DNA from: Methylopila turkensis
Lineage (GTDB): Bacteria; Pseudomonadota; Alphaproteobacteria; Rhizobiales; Methylopilaceae
Reading direction: 5' to 3'
Length of the DNA stretch: 64,000 nucleotides
NCBI RefSeq assembly: GCF_027922325.1
Contig: NZ_BSFL01000001.1
Location: 801,610-865,609 of the forward strand
A program made the position numbers and the translations under genes. The notes under the pieces are model-generated. The model saw nothing but the letters and a program-made list of their open reading frames with translations. It did no database searches and was not told the DNA's origin. This document shows positions 9,235 to 18,348 of this stretch, one piece after another; positions within the stretch are counted from its first letter, which is position 1, and every line of letters starts with the position of its first letter.

Positions 9235-9282
9235 CCGTGACGGGTAAATAGCTGGAGAGAGGCTCCCGCGCCCGTCGTGGAG
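9235..9282 (+). promoter_or_regulatory. Hairpin leader of DUF932, type shared with two later genes
   Basis: GACGGG at 9239 pairs with CCCGTC at 9271, with flanking CCGT/GTGG pairs, and an inner GGAG/CTCC stem. The outer 3' arm runs straight into the Shine-Dalgarno bases GGAG (9279-9282) that serve the ATG at 9292. Similar arrangements precede the ParB-like gene and the strawberry-notch gene. Confidence 0.55.
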
Positions 9283-9291
9283 TTTGGTCCC

Positions 9292-10485
9292 ATGAACATG
9301 CAAGTCCTCGATGCGCGCCGTGACACCACCGGCGGCTACAAAGTGGATGTCAGCCGCGGCGAGCGGGTCGGCCGCGTCTCGTCTGAGTGGTTCTCGCGTC
9401 CGGCCGACGAACGCTACCTCTCGCTCTCCGAACTGGCTCGATCGGTGCGCGACCGCGCCGACCGCAGCCGGACGCGCGTGGTGGAAAGCGCCCTGATCCA
9501 TGTGGAGGCGAACCGCAGTGACCCGGAGCGGTTGGCCCTGATGCTGCCCGGCACCGATGCGACCATTGCGCCGACACACTGGTCCTTCGGCCAGCTCGCC
9601 AGCCTGGTCGGCGCACCCGCCGCCTATCTACGGCAGCTTCCGGCCGCGCTCGCCGCCATCAATCTGCAGTATGGTCTGAGTTCCAATCGCGCCGAGCAGA
9701 TCAAGACGCTGGAGACCGACGACGGCCGTACGGAACTGCGCGCTGTCACCGGCCCGGATTATGGGAGGATTTTCGACGCAGAACTGGTGGAAGCCGTGCA
9801 GCGCATCGCCGGCAACGGCACGGGCGACACACGCTGGAAGGTGCCCGGCGTGCTCGACTGGTCGACCGGCGTCTACAATCCGCGCGTCGACATCACCAAG
9901 GACACGACGACGCTCTACGCCTCTGATCGCGACGTCTTCCTGTTCCTGGTTGACGACCTCAATCCGATTGAGGCCGGCCGACTGCCGGACGGATCGCCCG
10001 ACCTCTATTTCCGCGGCTTCTATTGCTGGAATTCCGAGGTGGGCGCCAAGACGCTCGGCATGGCGAGCTTCTATCTCCGCGCGGTCTGCCAGAATCGCAA
10101 TTTGTGGGGCGTGGAGGATTTCGAGGAAATCACCATCCGCCACTCCAAATACGCCGCCAATCGCTTCGCCCATGAGGCCGCCCCGGCGCTGCTGAGTTTC
10201 GCGAATTCCTCGCCCCTGCCCTTCGTCAACGGGATCAAGGCGGCGCGCCAGCGGATCGTGGCAAGAACCGACGAAGACCGCGCCGACTTCCTGCGCCGTC
10301 GAGGTTTCTCCAAGGCCGAGGCCGGGAAGATCATCGACACGGTACTGGCTGAAGAAGGTCGCCCGCCGGAGAGCATCTTCGACTTCGTTCAGGGCATCAC
10401 CGCCATCGCGCGCGACAAGCCACATCAGGACGCCCGCCTCGACATGGAGGCCAAGGCCAAGAAGCTGCTCGATCGAGCGGCCTGA
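9292..10485 (+). CDS. DUF932 domain protein (phage/plasmid-like)
   Basis: 397 residues from the ATG at 9292, which has a GGAG nine bases upstream; a GTG at 9277 would absorb that ribosome site. The protein has the DUF932 pattern, with RAVTGPDYGRIFD near 140, a metal-free-looking alpha/beta core and a C-terminal segment about RQRIVAR and FDFVQGITAIARD. The family is common on plasmids, phages and ICEs and is of unknown function. It begins the DNA-processing block and has its own structured leader. Its position next to a ParB-like gene is repeated in related elements. Confidence 0.85.
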   Translation: MNMQVLDARRDTTGGYKVDVSRGERVGRVSSEWFSRPADERYLSLSELARSVRDRADRSRTRVVESALIHVEANRSDPERLALMLPGTDATIAPTHWSFGQLASLVGAPAAYLRQLPAALAAINLQYGLSSNRAEQIKTLETDDGRTELRAVTGPDYGRIFDAELVEAVQRIAGNGTGDTRWKVPGVLDWSTGVYNPRVDITKDTTTLYASDRDVFLFLVDDLNPIEAGRLPDGSPDLYFRGFYCWNSEVGAKTLGMASFYLRAVCQNRNLWGVEDFEEITIRHSKYAANRFAHEAAPALLSFANSSPLPFVNGIKAARQRIVARTDEDRADFLRRRGFSKAEAGKIIDTVLAEEGRPPESIFDFVQGITAIARDKPHQDARLDMEAKAKKLLDRAA

Positions 10486-10600
10486 TTTCCGTGAAGCCGG
10501 GGATGCGGTTCTCCGTCTCTCCGGCTTTGCGCTTTCGTTTCTCTCCGGTCCACCGGTCCGTGGCGCTGCCCCCTTTAGAGGAAGAGGGCAGCGCTTCGCT

Positions 10601-10652
10601 CCGTGACGGGTTGGAGGTTGAGAGAGAGTCTCTCGACCGCCCGTCGCGGAGT
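10601..10652 (+). promoter_or_regulatory. Hairpin leader of the ParB-like gene
   Basis: CCGTGACGGG at 10601-10610 pairs with CCCGTCGCGG at 10640-10649 (one internal mismatch), and inside it GTTGAGAGA pairs with TCTCTCGAC around a GAG loop. The GGAG used by the ATG at 10660 begins within the 3' arm, so folding should limit ribosome access. The sequence CGTGACGGGT and the (T)CGYGGAGT end are shared with the DUF932 leader. Confidence 0.6.
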
Positions 10653-10659
10653 AACCCCG

Positions 10660-12789
10660 ATGGCTACTGCAATTCAGAAGATCGTCCTGTCGTCCTCGCG
10701 CGACATCCCCTTCAACAAGCTGGTCCTGAGCCAGTCCAACGTCCGGCGCGTGAAGGCCGGCGTCTCGATCGAGGACCTAGCGGCCTCGATTGCCCGACGC
10801 GGCCTGATCCAGAGCCTCAGTGTATTCCCCGTAGTCGATGCCGAGGGCGTTGCGACCGGCATGTTCGAAGTGCCCGCCGGCGGCCGCCGCTTTCGCGCGC
10901 TTGGGATGCTGGTGAAACAGAAGTGCCTCGCCAAGACTGCGCCCGTGCCCTGCGTTGTGCGTGAGCGCCACGGCGCGATCCTCCCCGAGGAAGTGTCGTT
11001 GGCCGAGAATATCGAGCGCGCTCCGCTCCATCCCCTCGACCAGTTCCGGGCCTTCCAGAACATGCGCGCCAAGGGCATGACCGAGGAGGAGATCGCAGCC
11101 GCATTCTTCGTGCAGGTCGCCGTCGTGAAACAGCGACTCCGCCTAGCATCTGTCTCGTCGGCGTTGCTCGACGTCTATGCCGAAGACGGTATGACGCTGG
11201 AGCAACTGATGGCCTTCACGGTGTCGCCCGATCACGCCCGTCAGGAACAGGTCTGGGATGCGATCAAGGACGCTTGGTCTAAGGAGCCCTATCAGATCCG
11301 GCGCATGCTCACCGAGACCACAGTGCGCGCCTCGGACAAGCGCGCCATCTTCGTCGGCATCGAGGCGTACGAGGCCGCCGGCGGCGTCACCATGCGCGAT
11401 CTTTTCCAGACCGACGATGGCGGCTGGCTGCAGGATCCGGCGCTGCTCGACCGCTTGGCCGCTGAGAAGCTGAAGGCCACGGCCGACGAGGTAGCCGCCG
11501 AAGGCTGGAAGTGGGTAGAGGTCGCTGTCAGCTTCCCCTATGACGCGACGCGCGGCCTGCGCGAACTGCAGGGCGAGGCCCTCGACCTGACCGCCGAAGA
11601 ACAGGCAACGATCGACGCGCTCATCGCCGAACAACAGAAGATCGAGGCCGAATATCAGGACGCCGACGAGTTGCCGGACGAGGTCGACCAACGGCTCGGT
11701 GAGATCGAGACGGCGCTCGCCGCCCTCGAGGCGCGACCGGTCCGTTACGAGACCGATGATATCGCCCACGCGGGCGTCTTCATCAGCATCGCCCATGACG
11801 GTAGTCTCGACATCGATCGCGGCTATGTCCGTTGCGAGGATGAAGCGCCGATCGTCCGCGAGGGCGAAATTGGCGTGGAAGCCGGCGGCGATCCGGCCGA
11901 ACCGGTCGTGCAGCGGGCCGTCATCACGATCGGCGGCCAGCCCGTCGAGCCGGAGGACGACGAGGACGATGCAATCAAGCCGTTGCCGGATCGCCTCGTC
12001 ACCGAGCTGACGGCCCATCGCACGCTGGCGCTGCGCAATGCGCTGGCCGACAATCCGCACGTCGCCATGACCGCGCTCCTGCACAAGCTGGTCTCCGACG
12101 CCTTCCAGCACCGCATGTACAAGGGCGCAATGGAGGCCTCCGTCAGCCACGTCTTCTTCCCGGTTCAGGACGATGCTTTGAAGGACAGCCCGTCTGCTCG
12201 CGCAGTGCACGGTCGTCACGAGGCCTGGGCGGGCGACATTCCCGCCGAGGACGAAGCGCTCTGGGACTGGTTGGCGACGCTCGATGACGCCAGCCGCATG
12301 GCGCTCCTGGCGCATTGCGTGAGCTACGGCGTCAACGCGCTCTACGAAAAGCCGAACCCTTACGGCGGCAACGGCGTCTCGCAGCATGGCCTCGACATGC
12401 GGCTCGGCCAGGCGGACCGACTGGCGCGCGCCACCGGCCTCGACATGGTGGACGTCGGTTGGCGTCCGACTGTCGGCAACTATCTGGGCCGCGTCACCAA
12501 GCCCCGCATCCTTCAGGCAGTCCGCGAAGGCGCCGGCGAACAGGCCGCGCAGCTCATAGACCATCTGAAGAAGGGCGATATGGCCAAGGAGGCAGAACGC
12601 CTGCTGGCGGACACCGGCTGGTTGCCGGAGCCGTTGCGCCTGGTCGCTGAGCCCGAGGCGGCCACACCAGACACCGACGCCAGCGGCAAGGACGAAGGGG
12701 CTGAGCTGCCCGACTTCCTCGCCGACGACGACGCGGAAATCACGGCCGATGGCGAAGACGACGAACGCCACCTGGTAGCGGCCGAGTGA
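10660..12789 (+). CDS. Large ParB/RepB-type DNA-binding protein
   Basis: 709 residues from the ATG at 10660 (GGAG 9 bases upstream). The N-terminal 200 residues are ParB-like: NVRR, EDLAASIARRGLIQSL, GGRRFRAL (the CTP-binding/arginine patch), ENIERAPLHPLDQFRAF, then a helix-turn-helix. The remaining 500 residues are unlike classic ParB and contain an acidic, charged middle (about 310-440) and a helical C-terminus. It is much longer than a partition ParB and is not next to parA, so a role in plasmid-like stability or in DNA processing with its neighbours is more likely than simple segregation. A strong terminator follows. Confidence 0.85.
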   Translation: MATAIQKIVLSSSRDIPFNKLVLSQSNVRRVKAGVSIEDLAASIARRGLIQSLSVFPVVDAEGVATGMFEVPAGGRRFRALGMLVKQKCLAKTAPVPCVVRERHGAILPEEVSLAENIERAPLHPLDQFRAFQNMRAKGMTEEEIAAAFFVQVAVVKQRLRLASVSSALLDVYAEDGMTLEQLMAFTVSPDHARQEQVWDAIKDAWSKEPYQIRRMLTETTVRASDKRAIFVGIEAYEAAGGVTMRDLFQTDDGGWLQDPALLDRLAAEKLKATADEVAAEGWKWVEVAVSFPYDATRGLRELQGEALDLTAEEQATIDALIAEQQKIEAEYQDADELPDEVDQRLGEIETALAALEARPVRYETDDIAHAGVFISIAHDGSLDIDRGYVRCEDEAPIVREGEIGVEAGGDPAEPVVQRAVITIGGQPVEPEDDEDDAIKPLPDRLVTELTAHRTLALRNALADNPHVAMTALLHKLVSDAFQHRMYKGAMEASVSHVFFPVQDDALKDSPSARAVHGRHEAWAGDIPAEDEALWDWLATLDDASRMALLAHCVSYGVNALYEKPNPYGGNGVSQHGLDMRLGQADRLARATGLDMVDVGWRPTVGNYLGRVTKPRILQAVREGAGEQAAQLIDHLKKGDMAKEAERLLADTGWLPEPLRLVAEPEAATPDTDASGKDEGAELPDFLADDDAEITADGEDDERHLVAAE

Positions 12790-12792
12790 GCT

Positions 12793-12830
12793 AAGGGCTG
12801 GAGCGACGAGCGCGCTCCAGCCCTTTTTTT
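12793..12830 (+). terminator. Rho-independent terminator after the ParB-like gene
   Basis: A 13-bp stem (AAGGGCTGGAGCG with its complement) closes a 7-nt loop and is followed by a run of seven T. It starts 4 bases after the stop codon. It also overlaps the end of the convergent small gene, whose stop codon uses the last T's. Confidence 0.92.
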
Positions 12831-13167
12831 ATGCGCTGCGCTTAATGCGCGGCTGCACTCGCACACCGTCAACCCAGAGGGCGACCTTCCCAGTTGCGAC
12901 AAGTCCAGCCGTCTCCGCTAGGAACTGCCGCAAGGGATGCGTCCCGCTCACCCAAAAGCGGTGACGATATCCGACGGCAACCGCAGCATCCTTGAACCCC
13001 TTCAAGGCGTCGTAACCCGCAGCCTCCTGGATCTCGAATTGCACGATCCAGCGCGTGCGCCTGGGCCGCACGTCGTCGAGAATTTCGACAGAGATGCGAT
13101 GCTTTAGCCGGGACCTGATGGTGACCGGTTCAATCTTCTTAGATGGAAATTTCAGGATTTGAGCCAT
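12829..13167 (-). CDS. Small protein of unknown function, own operator-like repeat
   Basis: 112 residues, not recognised. The N-terminus MAQILKFPSKK is basic; the rest looks like a small alpha/beta domain with FEIQEAAGYDALKGF and FWVSGTHPLRQFL. No signal peptide or membrane segment. A very good Shine-Dalgarno (AAGGAGG) sits 6 bases before the ATG, so it is probably well translated. It is transcribed against its neighbours, and an inverted repeat with 8-bp arms lies 23-57 bases upstream of the start. It may be part of a small regulatory unit. Confidence 0.7.
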   Translation of the reverse strand: MAQILKFPSKKIEPVTIRSRLKHRISVEILDDVRPRRTRWIVQFEIQEAAGYDALKGFKDAAVAVGYRHRFWVSGTHPLRQFLAETAGLVATGKVALWVDGVRVQPRIKRSA

Positions 13168-13189
13168 CAGAACCTCCTTCGCTAGTGAA

Positions 13190-13224
13190 GCGGTTCAATG
13201 GTGTTTACGGGATCGGTGAACCGC
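13190..13224 (-). promoter_or_regulatory. Inverted repeat upstream of the small unknown gene
   Basis: GCGGTTCA and TGAACCGC form perfect 8-bp arms 19 bases apart, a spacing of about two and a half helical turns between arm centres. It lies just upstream of the minus-strand gene ending at 12829. An operator for a dimeric regulator is likely, but the regulator is unknown. Confidence 0.5.
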
Positions 13225-13433
13225 ACAGCCGAGACCCGCCCGCGCAAGCGCGGGACAGATCAGCGGCGGCCCGTTGACCGGGCAGTTCAGCTACTACAGC
13301 TCTTGCTGCAGGCGGTTCTTCTCAATGCCGCGTTATTTGCGGCGACCCTGAATCGCTTAGGATATGGAGTTCGCACGCAGCCGTTTCAAGCTTCGGCGTC
13401 ACGCAAGTCTGGTTTAGAGATCAGCTCTGCAGT

Positions 13434-13790
13434 CTACCAAACCGCGACCTCCCACTGGCCGTTGACGCGCGCAAAGCCGATCGGCCGGTTTTGCGGCGTC
13501 GCGTTCGGCTTCGTCGAATCCATCACGATCTGCGTCATGCAGGTGACGCCTGGCCCGACGCCGCCGGGCGAACAGTCGCCGAGCTTCAGCGTCGCATTGG
13601 TCAGCGGTCCCGTGAACAGGCGGTGACGCCGGACCGCCGCCGTTGCCTCGTCCTCGGTCGGCTGCGGGACCCCGGCCGCGACAGCCGGCGACGCGGATAC
13701 CGGCGCAATCACAGGCCGGAGGACAAACCCCTTGCCAAACCCGACCGCCAAGCAACCCGCCGCAATGATGCCGATCGCGCTTCCCTTCAT
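13434..13790 (-). CDS. Small exported protein of unknown function
   Basis: 118 residues from the ATG at 13790, which has GAAAGAGG 8 bases upstream; a GTG start 9 codons earlier is less likely. The N-terminus (MKGSAIGIIAAGCLAVGFG) is a signal peptide or membrane anchor. The mature part has two Cys residues (GDCSPG and VTCMTQIVMDS) that could form a disulfide, and ends in GFARVNGQWEVAVW. It is not recognised. It is divergent from the strawberry-notch gene and probably sits in the cell envelope. Confidence 0.65.
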   Translation of the reverse strand: MKGSAIGIIAAGCLAVGFGKGFVLRPVIAPVSASPAVAAGVPQPTEDEATAAVRRHRLFTGPLTNATLKLGDCSPGGVGPGVTCMTQIVMDSTKPNATPQNRPIGFARVNGQWEVAVW

Positions 13791-13942
13791 CTCGCCTGCC
13801 TCTTTCTCACCCGTCACGGCGAACTCCAGTGAGCTGAGGAGCCGCGGCTTCTTTTCTCAGGAAAGTTTAGCGTCAGATCGCCGCCGCCGGAAGGTGCAGC
13901 GATGGCACGGGCTTCGCCCGCGGCAGAGTGAGAGGTTGGCCG

Positions 13943-14019
13943 GGACGGGTTTGAGCCCGTCCGGTTGAGAGAGAGCGCCGGGCGGGCTCGTCCTGTCTCA
14001 GCTCTCCGAGGTCTCCATC
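13943..14019 (+). promoter_or_regulatory. Hairpin leader of the strawberry-notch gene
   Basis: GGACGGG and CCCGTCC pair around a TTTGAG loop at 13943-13962. Then GGTTGAGAGAGAGC is followed downstream by CAGCTCTCC, which can pair with it just before the ribosome-binding bases. It shares the GACGGGTT and TTGAGAGAGAG words with the ParB-like leader, though the folding differs. Confidence 0.45.
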
Positions 14020-17000
14020 ATGCTTTACGCTCCACTTCCGGCCGCCGCCCCGGCGGTCTCGCGCCCCTTCGCGCCTGAGACGACGCCCCCCGCCGCCGCC
14101 GTGCTGGCCGCCGCCAAGCATCTCCTCCCTCATCTTGAGCGAGGCCGACCGGTCGATGCCGGAACGCTTCGCGCGGCCATGGAAGTAGCCTTCGGCGCGT
14201 CGGACGCTGCCGGCGCCTGGGACTGGAAGACGGCCTATGACGCCTGCGAGGTCGCGACGGTCCTCTTCCTGCGCAAATACGGAAAGGCGCTTTTCCGCAA
14301 AGCCGCTTCGCCGGCTTCACGCCTTTCCGGACTGACCAAGATCGTCCACCTTCTGCCGACGCACACGCGTCGCTCCGAGGAAGCGCAGGCTTTCCAACAA
14401 TTCTCGACGCCGGTTCAGCTCGGTCTCGCCGCCCTGACCGCGGCGTCGCTGACCCCGGCCGACCGCGTGCTGGAGCCTTCGGCCGGCACCGGCCTACTCG
14501 CCGTCCTCGCCGAGATCACCGGCTCCGCGCTCATCCTCAACGAGTTTGCCAAGACCCGCGCCGATCTGCTCGCTTCTCTCTTTCCGTCCATCCCAGTCAC
14601 GCGCTTCGACGCCGCGCAGATCGATGACCATCTCGATCGGGCGGCCGTTCCCAGCGTCATCATCATGAACCCGCCGTTCTCGGTGATGGCGAACGTCACC
14701 GGTCGGGTGGCCGATGCCGCCTATCGCCATGTCGCCTCGGCACTGGCGCGCCTTGCCGATGGCGGCCGCCTGGTCGCGATCACCGGCGCGAACTTCTCGC
14801 CCGATGCCCCTGCGTGGCGCGACGCCTTCATTCGCCTACAGGAACGGGGGCGTGTCGTGTTCACGGCTGCCGTCGCGGGCTCGGTCTATGCCAAGCACGG
14901 CACGACCATCGAGACGCGCCTGACCGTCATCGACAAGGCGCCGGCCGAGGAAGCCACCCGCTTCCCGGACTCTCGCGGCCTCGCGCCCGACGTCGCGACC
15001 CTGCTCGCATGGATCGACCAGCAGGTGCCGGCCCGGTTGTCGGTATCGCTGCCCACGATCGAGAACACAGTGGTCGCGCCGCGCACCGGGCGCGGCAATC
15101 TCGCCCGGGCCGCGTCCGCAGCGCCTGTGCGCCACATCGCCCAGTCCGAAGGCGCGCCTCTTCACTACGAGACGATCGACTGGACGCCGCCCGAGGGCGG
15201 CCGCTTGTCGGACTCGATCTACGAGACCTACGCGCTCCAGTCGATCCGCATCCCGGACGCGCAGCCGCATCCCACCAAGCTGGTGCAATCGGCCGCCATG
15301 GCGTCGGTCGCGCCGCCGAAGCCCAGCTATCGGCCGCTGCTCCCTACCAACATTGTCAGCGATGGCGTGCTGTCCGACGCCCAGCTCGAGACGGTGATCT
15401 ACGCCGGTGAGGCTCATGGCGAGTATCTCGCCGGCGCCTGGACCGTGGATGAGACCTACGATCTGGTCTCGGCTGCGCCGGGCGACGCGAAAAATTCCGT
15501 CCGTTTCCGCAAGGGCTTCATGCTCGGCGATGGCACCGGCGCCGGCAAGGGCCGCCAGTCGGCCGGGATTATCCTCGACAACTGGCTCCAAGGCCGGCGC
15601 AAGGCGGTCTGGATATCCAAGTCGGACAAGCTGCTGGAGGACGCCCAGCGCGATTGGTCCGCACTCGGCATGGAGCGGCTGCTGGTCACGCCGCTGTCGC
15701 GCTTCCCGCAAGGCACGGCGATCCGTCTCACGGAAGGCGTCCTATTCACCACCTACGCCACGCTACGGTCCGACGACCGCGGGAGTAAGCTTTCGCGGGT
15801 CAAGCAGATCGTCGAATGGTTGGGCTCCGATTTCGACGGAGTGATTATTTTCGACGAAAGCCACGCCATGCAAAACGCCGGTGGCGGCAAGGGAGAACGG
15901 GGCGATGTCGCCCCTTCGCAGCAGGGCCGTGCGGGCTTGCGCCTCCAGCACGCCTTGCCGAACGCGCGCGTCGTCTACGTCTCCGCAACCGGCGCGACCA
16001 CCGTCCACAATCTCGCCTATGCCCAGCGGCTCGGCCTCTGGGGCGGCGAGGATTTCCCGTTCGCCAACCGGGCTGAGTTCGTGGAGGCCGTCGAGAATGG
16101 CGGTGTCGCAGCCATGGAAGTGCTGGCGCGCGATCTGCGCTCACTTGGCCTCTACACTTCACGATCGCTGTCCTACGACGGCGTCGAGTATGAATTGCTC
16201 GAACACCAGCTTACGCCCGAGCAGACCCGCATCTACGATGCCTATGCCGGCGCCTTCGCCATCATCCACAATCATCTCGACGCGGCGATGCAGGCCGCCA
16301 ACATCACCGGCGATAGCGGCACCCTGAACCGGCAGGCGAAGTCCGCCGCACGCTCGGCATTCGAGAGCGCCAAGCAGCGCTTCTTCGGCCATCTGCTCAC
16401 CAGCATGAAGACCCCGACGTTGGTCCGTTCGATCGAGCAGGACCTCGCCGATGGCCATTCGGCTGTGATCCAGATCGTCTCGACCGGCGAAGCGCTGATG
16501 GAACGGCGTCTCGCCGAGATCCCAACCGAGGACTGGAACGACGTCCGGGTGGACATCACCCCCAGAGAATATGTCCTGGATTACCTCGCCCATTCCTTCC
16601 CGGTTCAGCTCTACGAGCCGTTCACGGACAGCGAAGGCAATCTGTCGTCGCGTCCGGTCTACCGGGACGGTCAGCCCGCCGAGAGCCGGGAAGCGGTCGC
16701 CCGCCGGGACGAGCTGATCGAACGGCTGGCATCACTGACCCCCGTTCCCGGCGCGCTCGACCAGATCGTCCAGCGTTTTGGCACCGACATGGTGGCCGAG
16801 GTGACGGGTCGCTCGCGCCGCGTGGTCCGCAAGGGCGACCGCCTTGCCGTGGAGAACAGGGCCGCCTCCGCCAATCTTGCGGAAGCTGCCGCATTCATGG
16901 ATGACCAGAGGCGCGTACTCGTCTTCTCTGACGCCGGCGGCACCGGCCGCAGCTATCACGCCGATCTCGCGGCGCGGAACCAGCGCCTGCGCGTCCACTA

Positions 17001-18348
17001 TCTGCTCGAGCCGGGCTGGAAGGCCGACGCCGCGATCCAGGGGCTCGGCCGCACCAACCGAACGAACCAAGCGCAGCCTCCACTCTTCCGGCCGATCGCA
17101 ACCGACGTGAAGGCCGAGAAGCGCTTCCTCTCGACCATCGCGCGTCGGCTCGACACGCTGGGCGCCATCACGCGCGGCCAGCGCCAAACCGGCGGACAGG
17201 GGCTGTTCCGACCCGAAGACAATCTGGAGTCGCACTATGCGCGCGATGCGCTGCGCCAGCTCTATCTTCTGCTTGTGCGCGGCAAGGTCGAAGGGTGCTC
17301 GCTCGACCGTTTCGAGTCCGCCACCGGCCTGAAGCTGATGGACGACAACGGTATCAAGGACGAGCTCCCGCCGATCACCACCTTCCTCAACAGGCTTCTG
17401 GCGCTGACCATCGATCTGCAGGGCGTGCTCTTCACGGCGTTCGAGCAGCTCCTTACCGCTAAAATCGAGGGTGCGATCCGGAGCGGCGTCTATGATGTCG
17501 GATTGGAAACGCTGCAGGCCGAGAGCTTCATCGTCACGGACAGCCAAGTGATCCACACCCATCCGGGCACCGGCGCCGAGACGCGGCTGCTCACCATCAC
17601 GCGGCGCGAGCGCAACCGCCCGACCAGCCTGGCCGACGCTCTCGACCATCTCTCCGATCCGCGGGCGCGGCTTTTAGTCAACGGCCGCTCTGGGCGCGCC
17701 GCCGTGCAGATTCCCGCACCGTCGATGATGCTCGACGATGGCGAGATCGAGCGGCGCGTCTGCCTGATCCGGCCGATGGAGCAGCACTATGCGCCCCAGC
17801 GCATGATGGAAGAGAGCCATTGGGAGGAAGCCGATCACGCCGCCTTCGCCTCAGCGTGGTGGGCGGAACTAAACGACGTGCCGGACTTCTCCGACAGCAC
17901 GATCCATATCGTCTCTGGCCTGCTGTTGCCGATCTGGAAACGGCTGCCCAACGAGTCGACGCGGGTCTATCGGCTCCAGACCGATGCCGGCGAGCGCATC
18001 ATCGGTCGCCGCGTCTCGCCCGCTTGGGCTGCGAACGCCAGCGCGATGGGCGCCAGCACGCTCACCCCGGATGCCGCCTTCACGGCGCTGATCGACGGAG
18101 CCACGATCCTCGACCTCGCCGAGGGCATGCAGTTGCGCCGCGCCCGCGTGATGGGGATCAACCGCATCGAACTGTCCGGCTTTACCGACGCGATGCGCGA
18201 TCGACTGCGCGCCTATGGCCTGTTCAGCGAGATCATCTCGTGGAAGCTGCGCTTCTTCGTGCCCGTCGACGCATCAGGGCCCGCCATCCTCGCCAAGCTG
18301 CTCGACACCTTCCCCGTCGCGCGCATCTCCGAGCGGAAGGGTGCGTGA
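14020..18348 (+). CDS. Strawberry-notch-type helicase with methyltransferase-like domain
   Basis: 1442 residues. The N-terminal third holds a Rossmann methyltransferase-like domain, with EPSAGTGLLAVLAE near 155 and NPPFSVM near 217, a DNA adenine methylase signature. The middle is an SF2 ATPase of the strawberry-notch family: Walker A-like GDGTGAGKGRQ near 503, FDESHAMQN near 612, and a helicase C-terminal lobe with DAAIQGLGRTNRTNQA near 1000-1020. Proteins of this build are conserved on alphaproteobacterial plasmids and ICEs; the function is not established. DNA remodelling or protection on entry is a fair guess. Its stop overlaps the next gene (TGATG). Confidence 0.88.
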   Translation: MLYAPLPAAAPAVSRPFAPETTPPAAAVLAAAKHLLPHLERGRPVDAGTLRAAMEVAFGASDAAGAWDWKTAYDACEVATVLFLRKYGKALFRKAASPASRLSGLTKIVHLLPTHTRRSEEAQAFQQFSTPVQLGLAALTAASLTPADRVLEPSAGTGLLAVLAEITGSALILNEFAKTRADLLASLFPSIPVTRFDAAQIDDHLDRAAVPSVIIMNPPFSVMANVTGRVADAAYRHVASALARLADGGRLVAITGANFSPDAPAWRDAFIRLQERGRVVFTAAVAGSVYAKHGTTIETRLTVIDKAPAEEATRFPDSRGLAPDVATLLAWIDQQVPARLSVSLPTIENTVVAPRTGRGNLARAASAAPVRHIAQSEGAPLHYETIDWTPPEGGRLSDSIYETYALQSIRIPDAQPHPTKLVQSAAMASVAPPKPSYRPLLPTNIVSDGVLSDAQLETVIYAGEAHGEYLAGAWTVDETYDLVSAAPGDAKNSVRFRKGFMLGDGTGAGKGRQSAGIILDNWLQGRRKAVWISKSDKLLEDAQRDWSALGMERLLVTPLSRFPQGTAIRLTEGVLFTTYATLRSDDRGSKLSRVKQIVEWLGSDFDGVIIFDESHAMQNAGGGKGERGDVAPSQQGRAGLRLQHALPNARVVYVSATGATTVHNLAYAQRLGLWGGEDFPFANRAEFVEAVENGGVAAMEVLARDLRSLGLYTSRSLSYDGVEYELLEHQLTPEQTRIYDAYAGAFAIIHNHLDAAMQAANITGDSGTLNRQAKSAARSAFESAKQRFFGHLLTSMKTPTLVRSIEQDLADGHSAVIQIVSTGEALMERRLAEIPTEDWNDVRVDITPREYVLDYLAHSFPVQLYEPFTDSEGNLSSRPVYRDGQPAESREAVARRDELIERLASLTPVPGALDQIVQRFGTDMVAEVTGRSRRVVRKGDRLAVENRAASANLAEAAAFMDDQRRVLVFSDAGGTGRSYHADLAARNQRLRVHYLLEPGWKADAAIQGLGRTNRTNQAQPPLFRPIATDVKAEKRFLSTIARRLDTLGAITRGQRQTGGQGLFRPEDNLESHYARDALRQLYLLLVRGKVEGCSLDRFESATGLKLMDDNGIKDELPPITTFLNRLLALTIDLQGVLFTAFEQLLTAKIEGAIRSGVYDVGLETLQAESFIVTDSQVIHTHPGTGAETRLLTITRRERNRPTSLADALDHLSDPRARLLVNGRSGRAAVQIPAPSMMLDDGEIERRVCLIRPMEQHYAPQRMMEESHWEEADHAAFASAWWAELNDVPDFSDSTIHIVSGLLLPIWKRLPNESTRVYRLQTDAGERIIGRRVSPAWAANASAMGASTLTPDAAFTALIDGATILDLAEGMQLRRARVMGINRIELSGFTDAMRDRLRAYGLFSEIISWKLRFFVPVDASGPAILAKLLDTFPVARISERKGA

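Noticed and set aside
11143..12771. 542-codon open frame on the minus strand
   Set aside because: Opposite the ParB-like gene; same reason.
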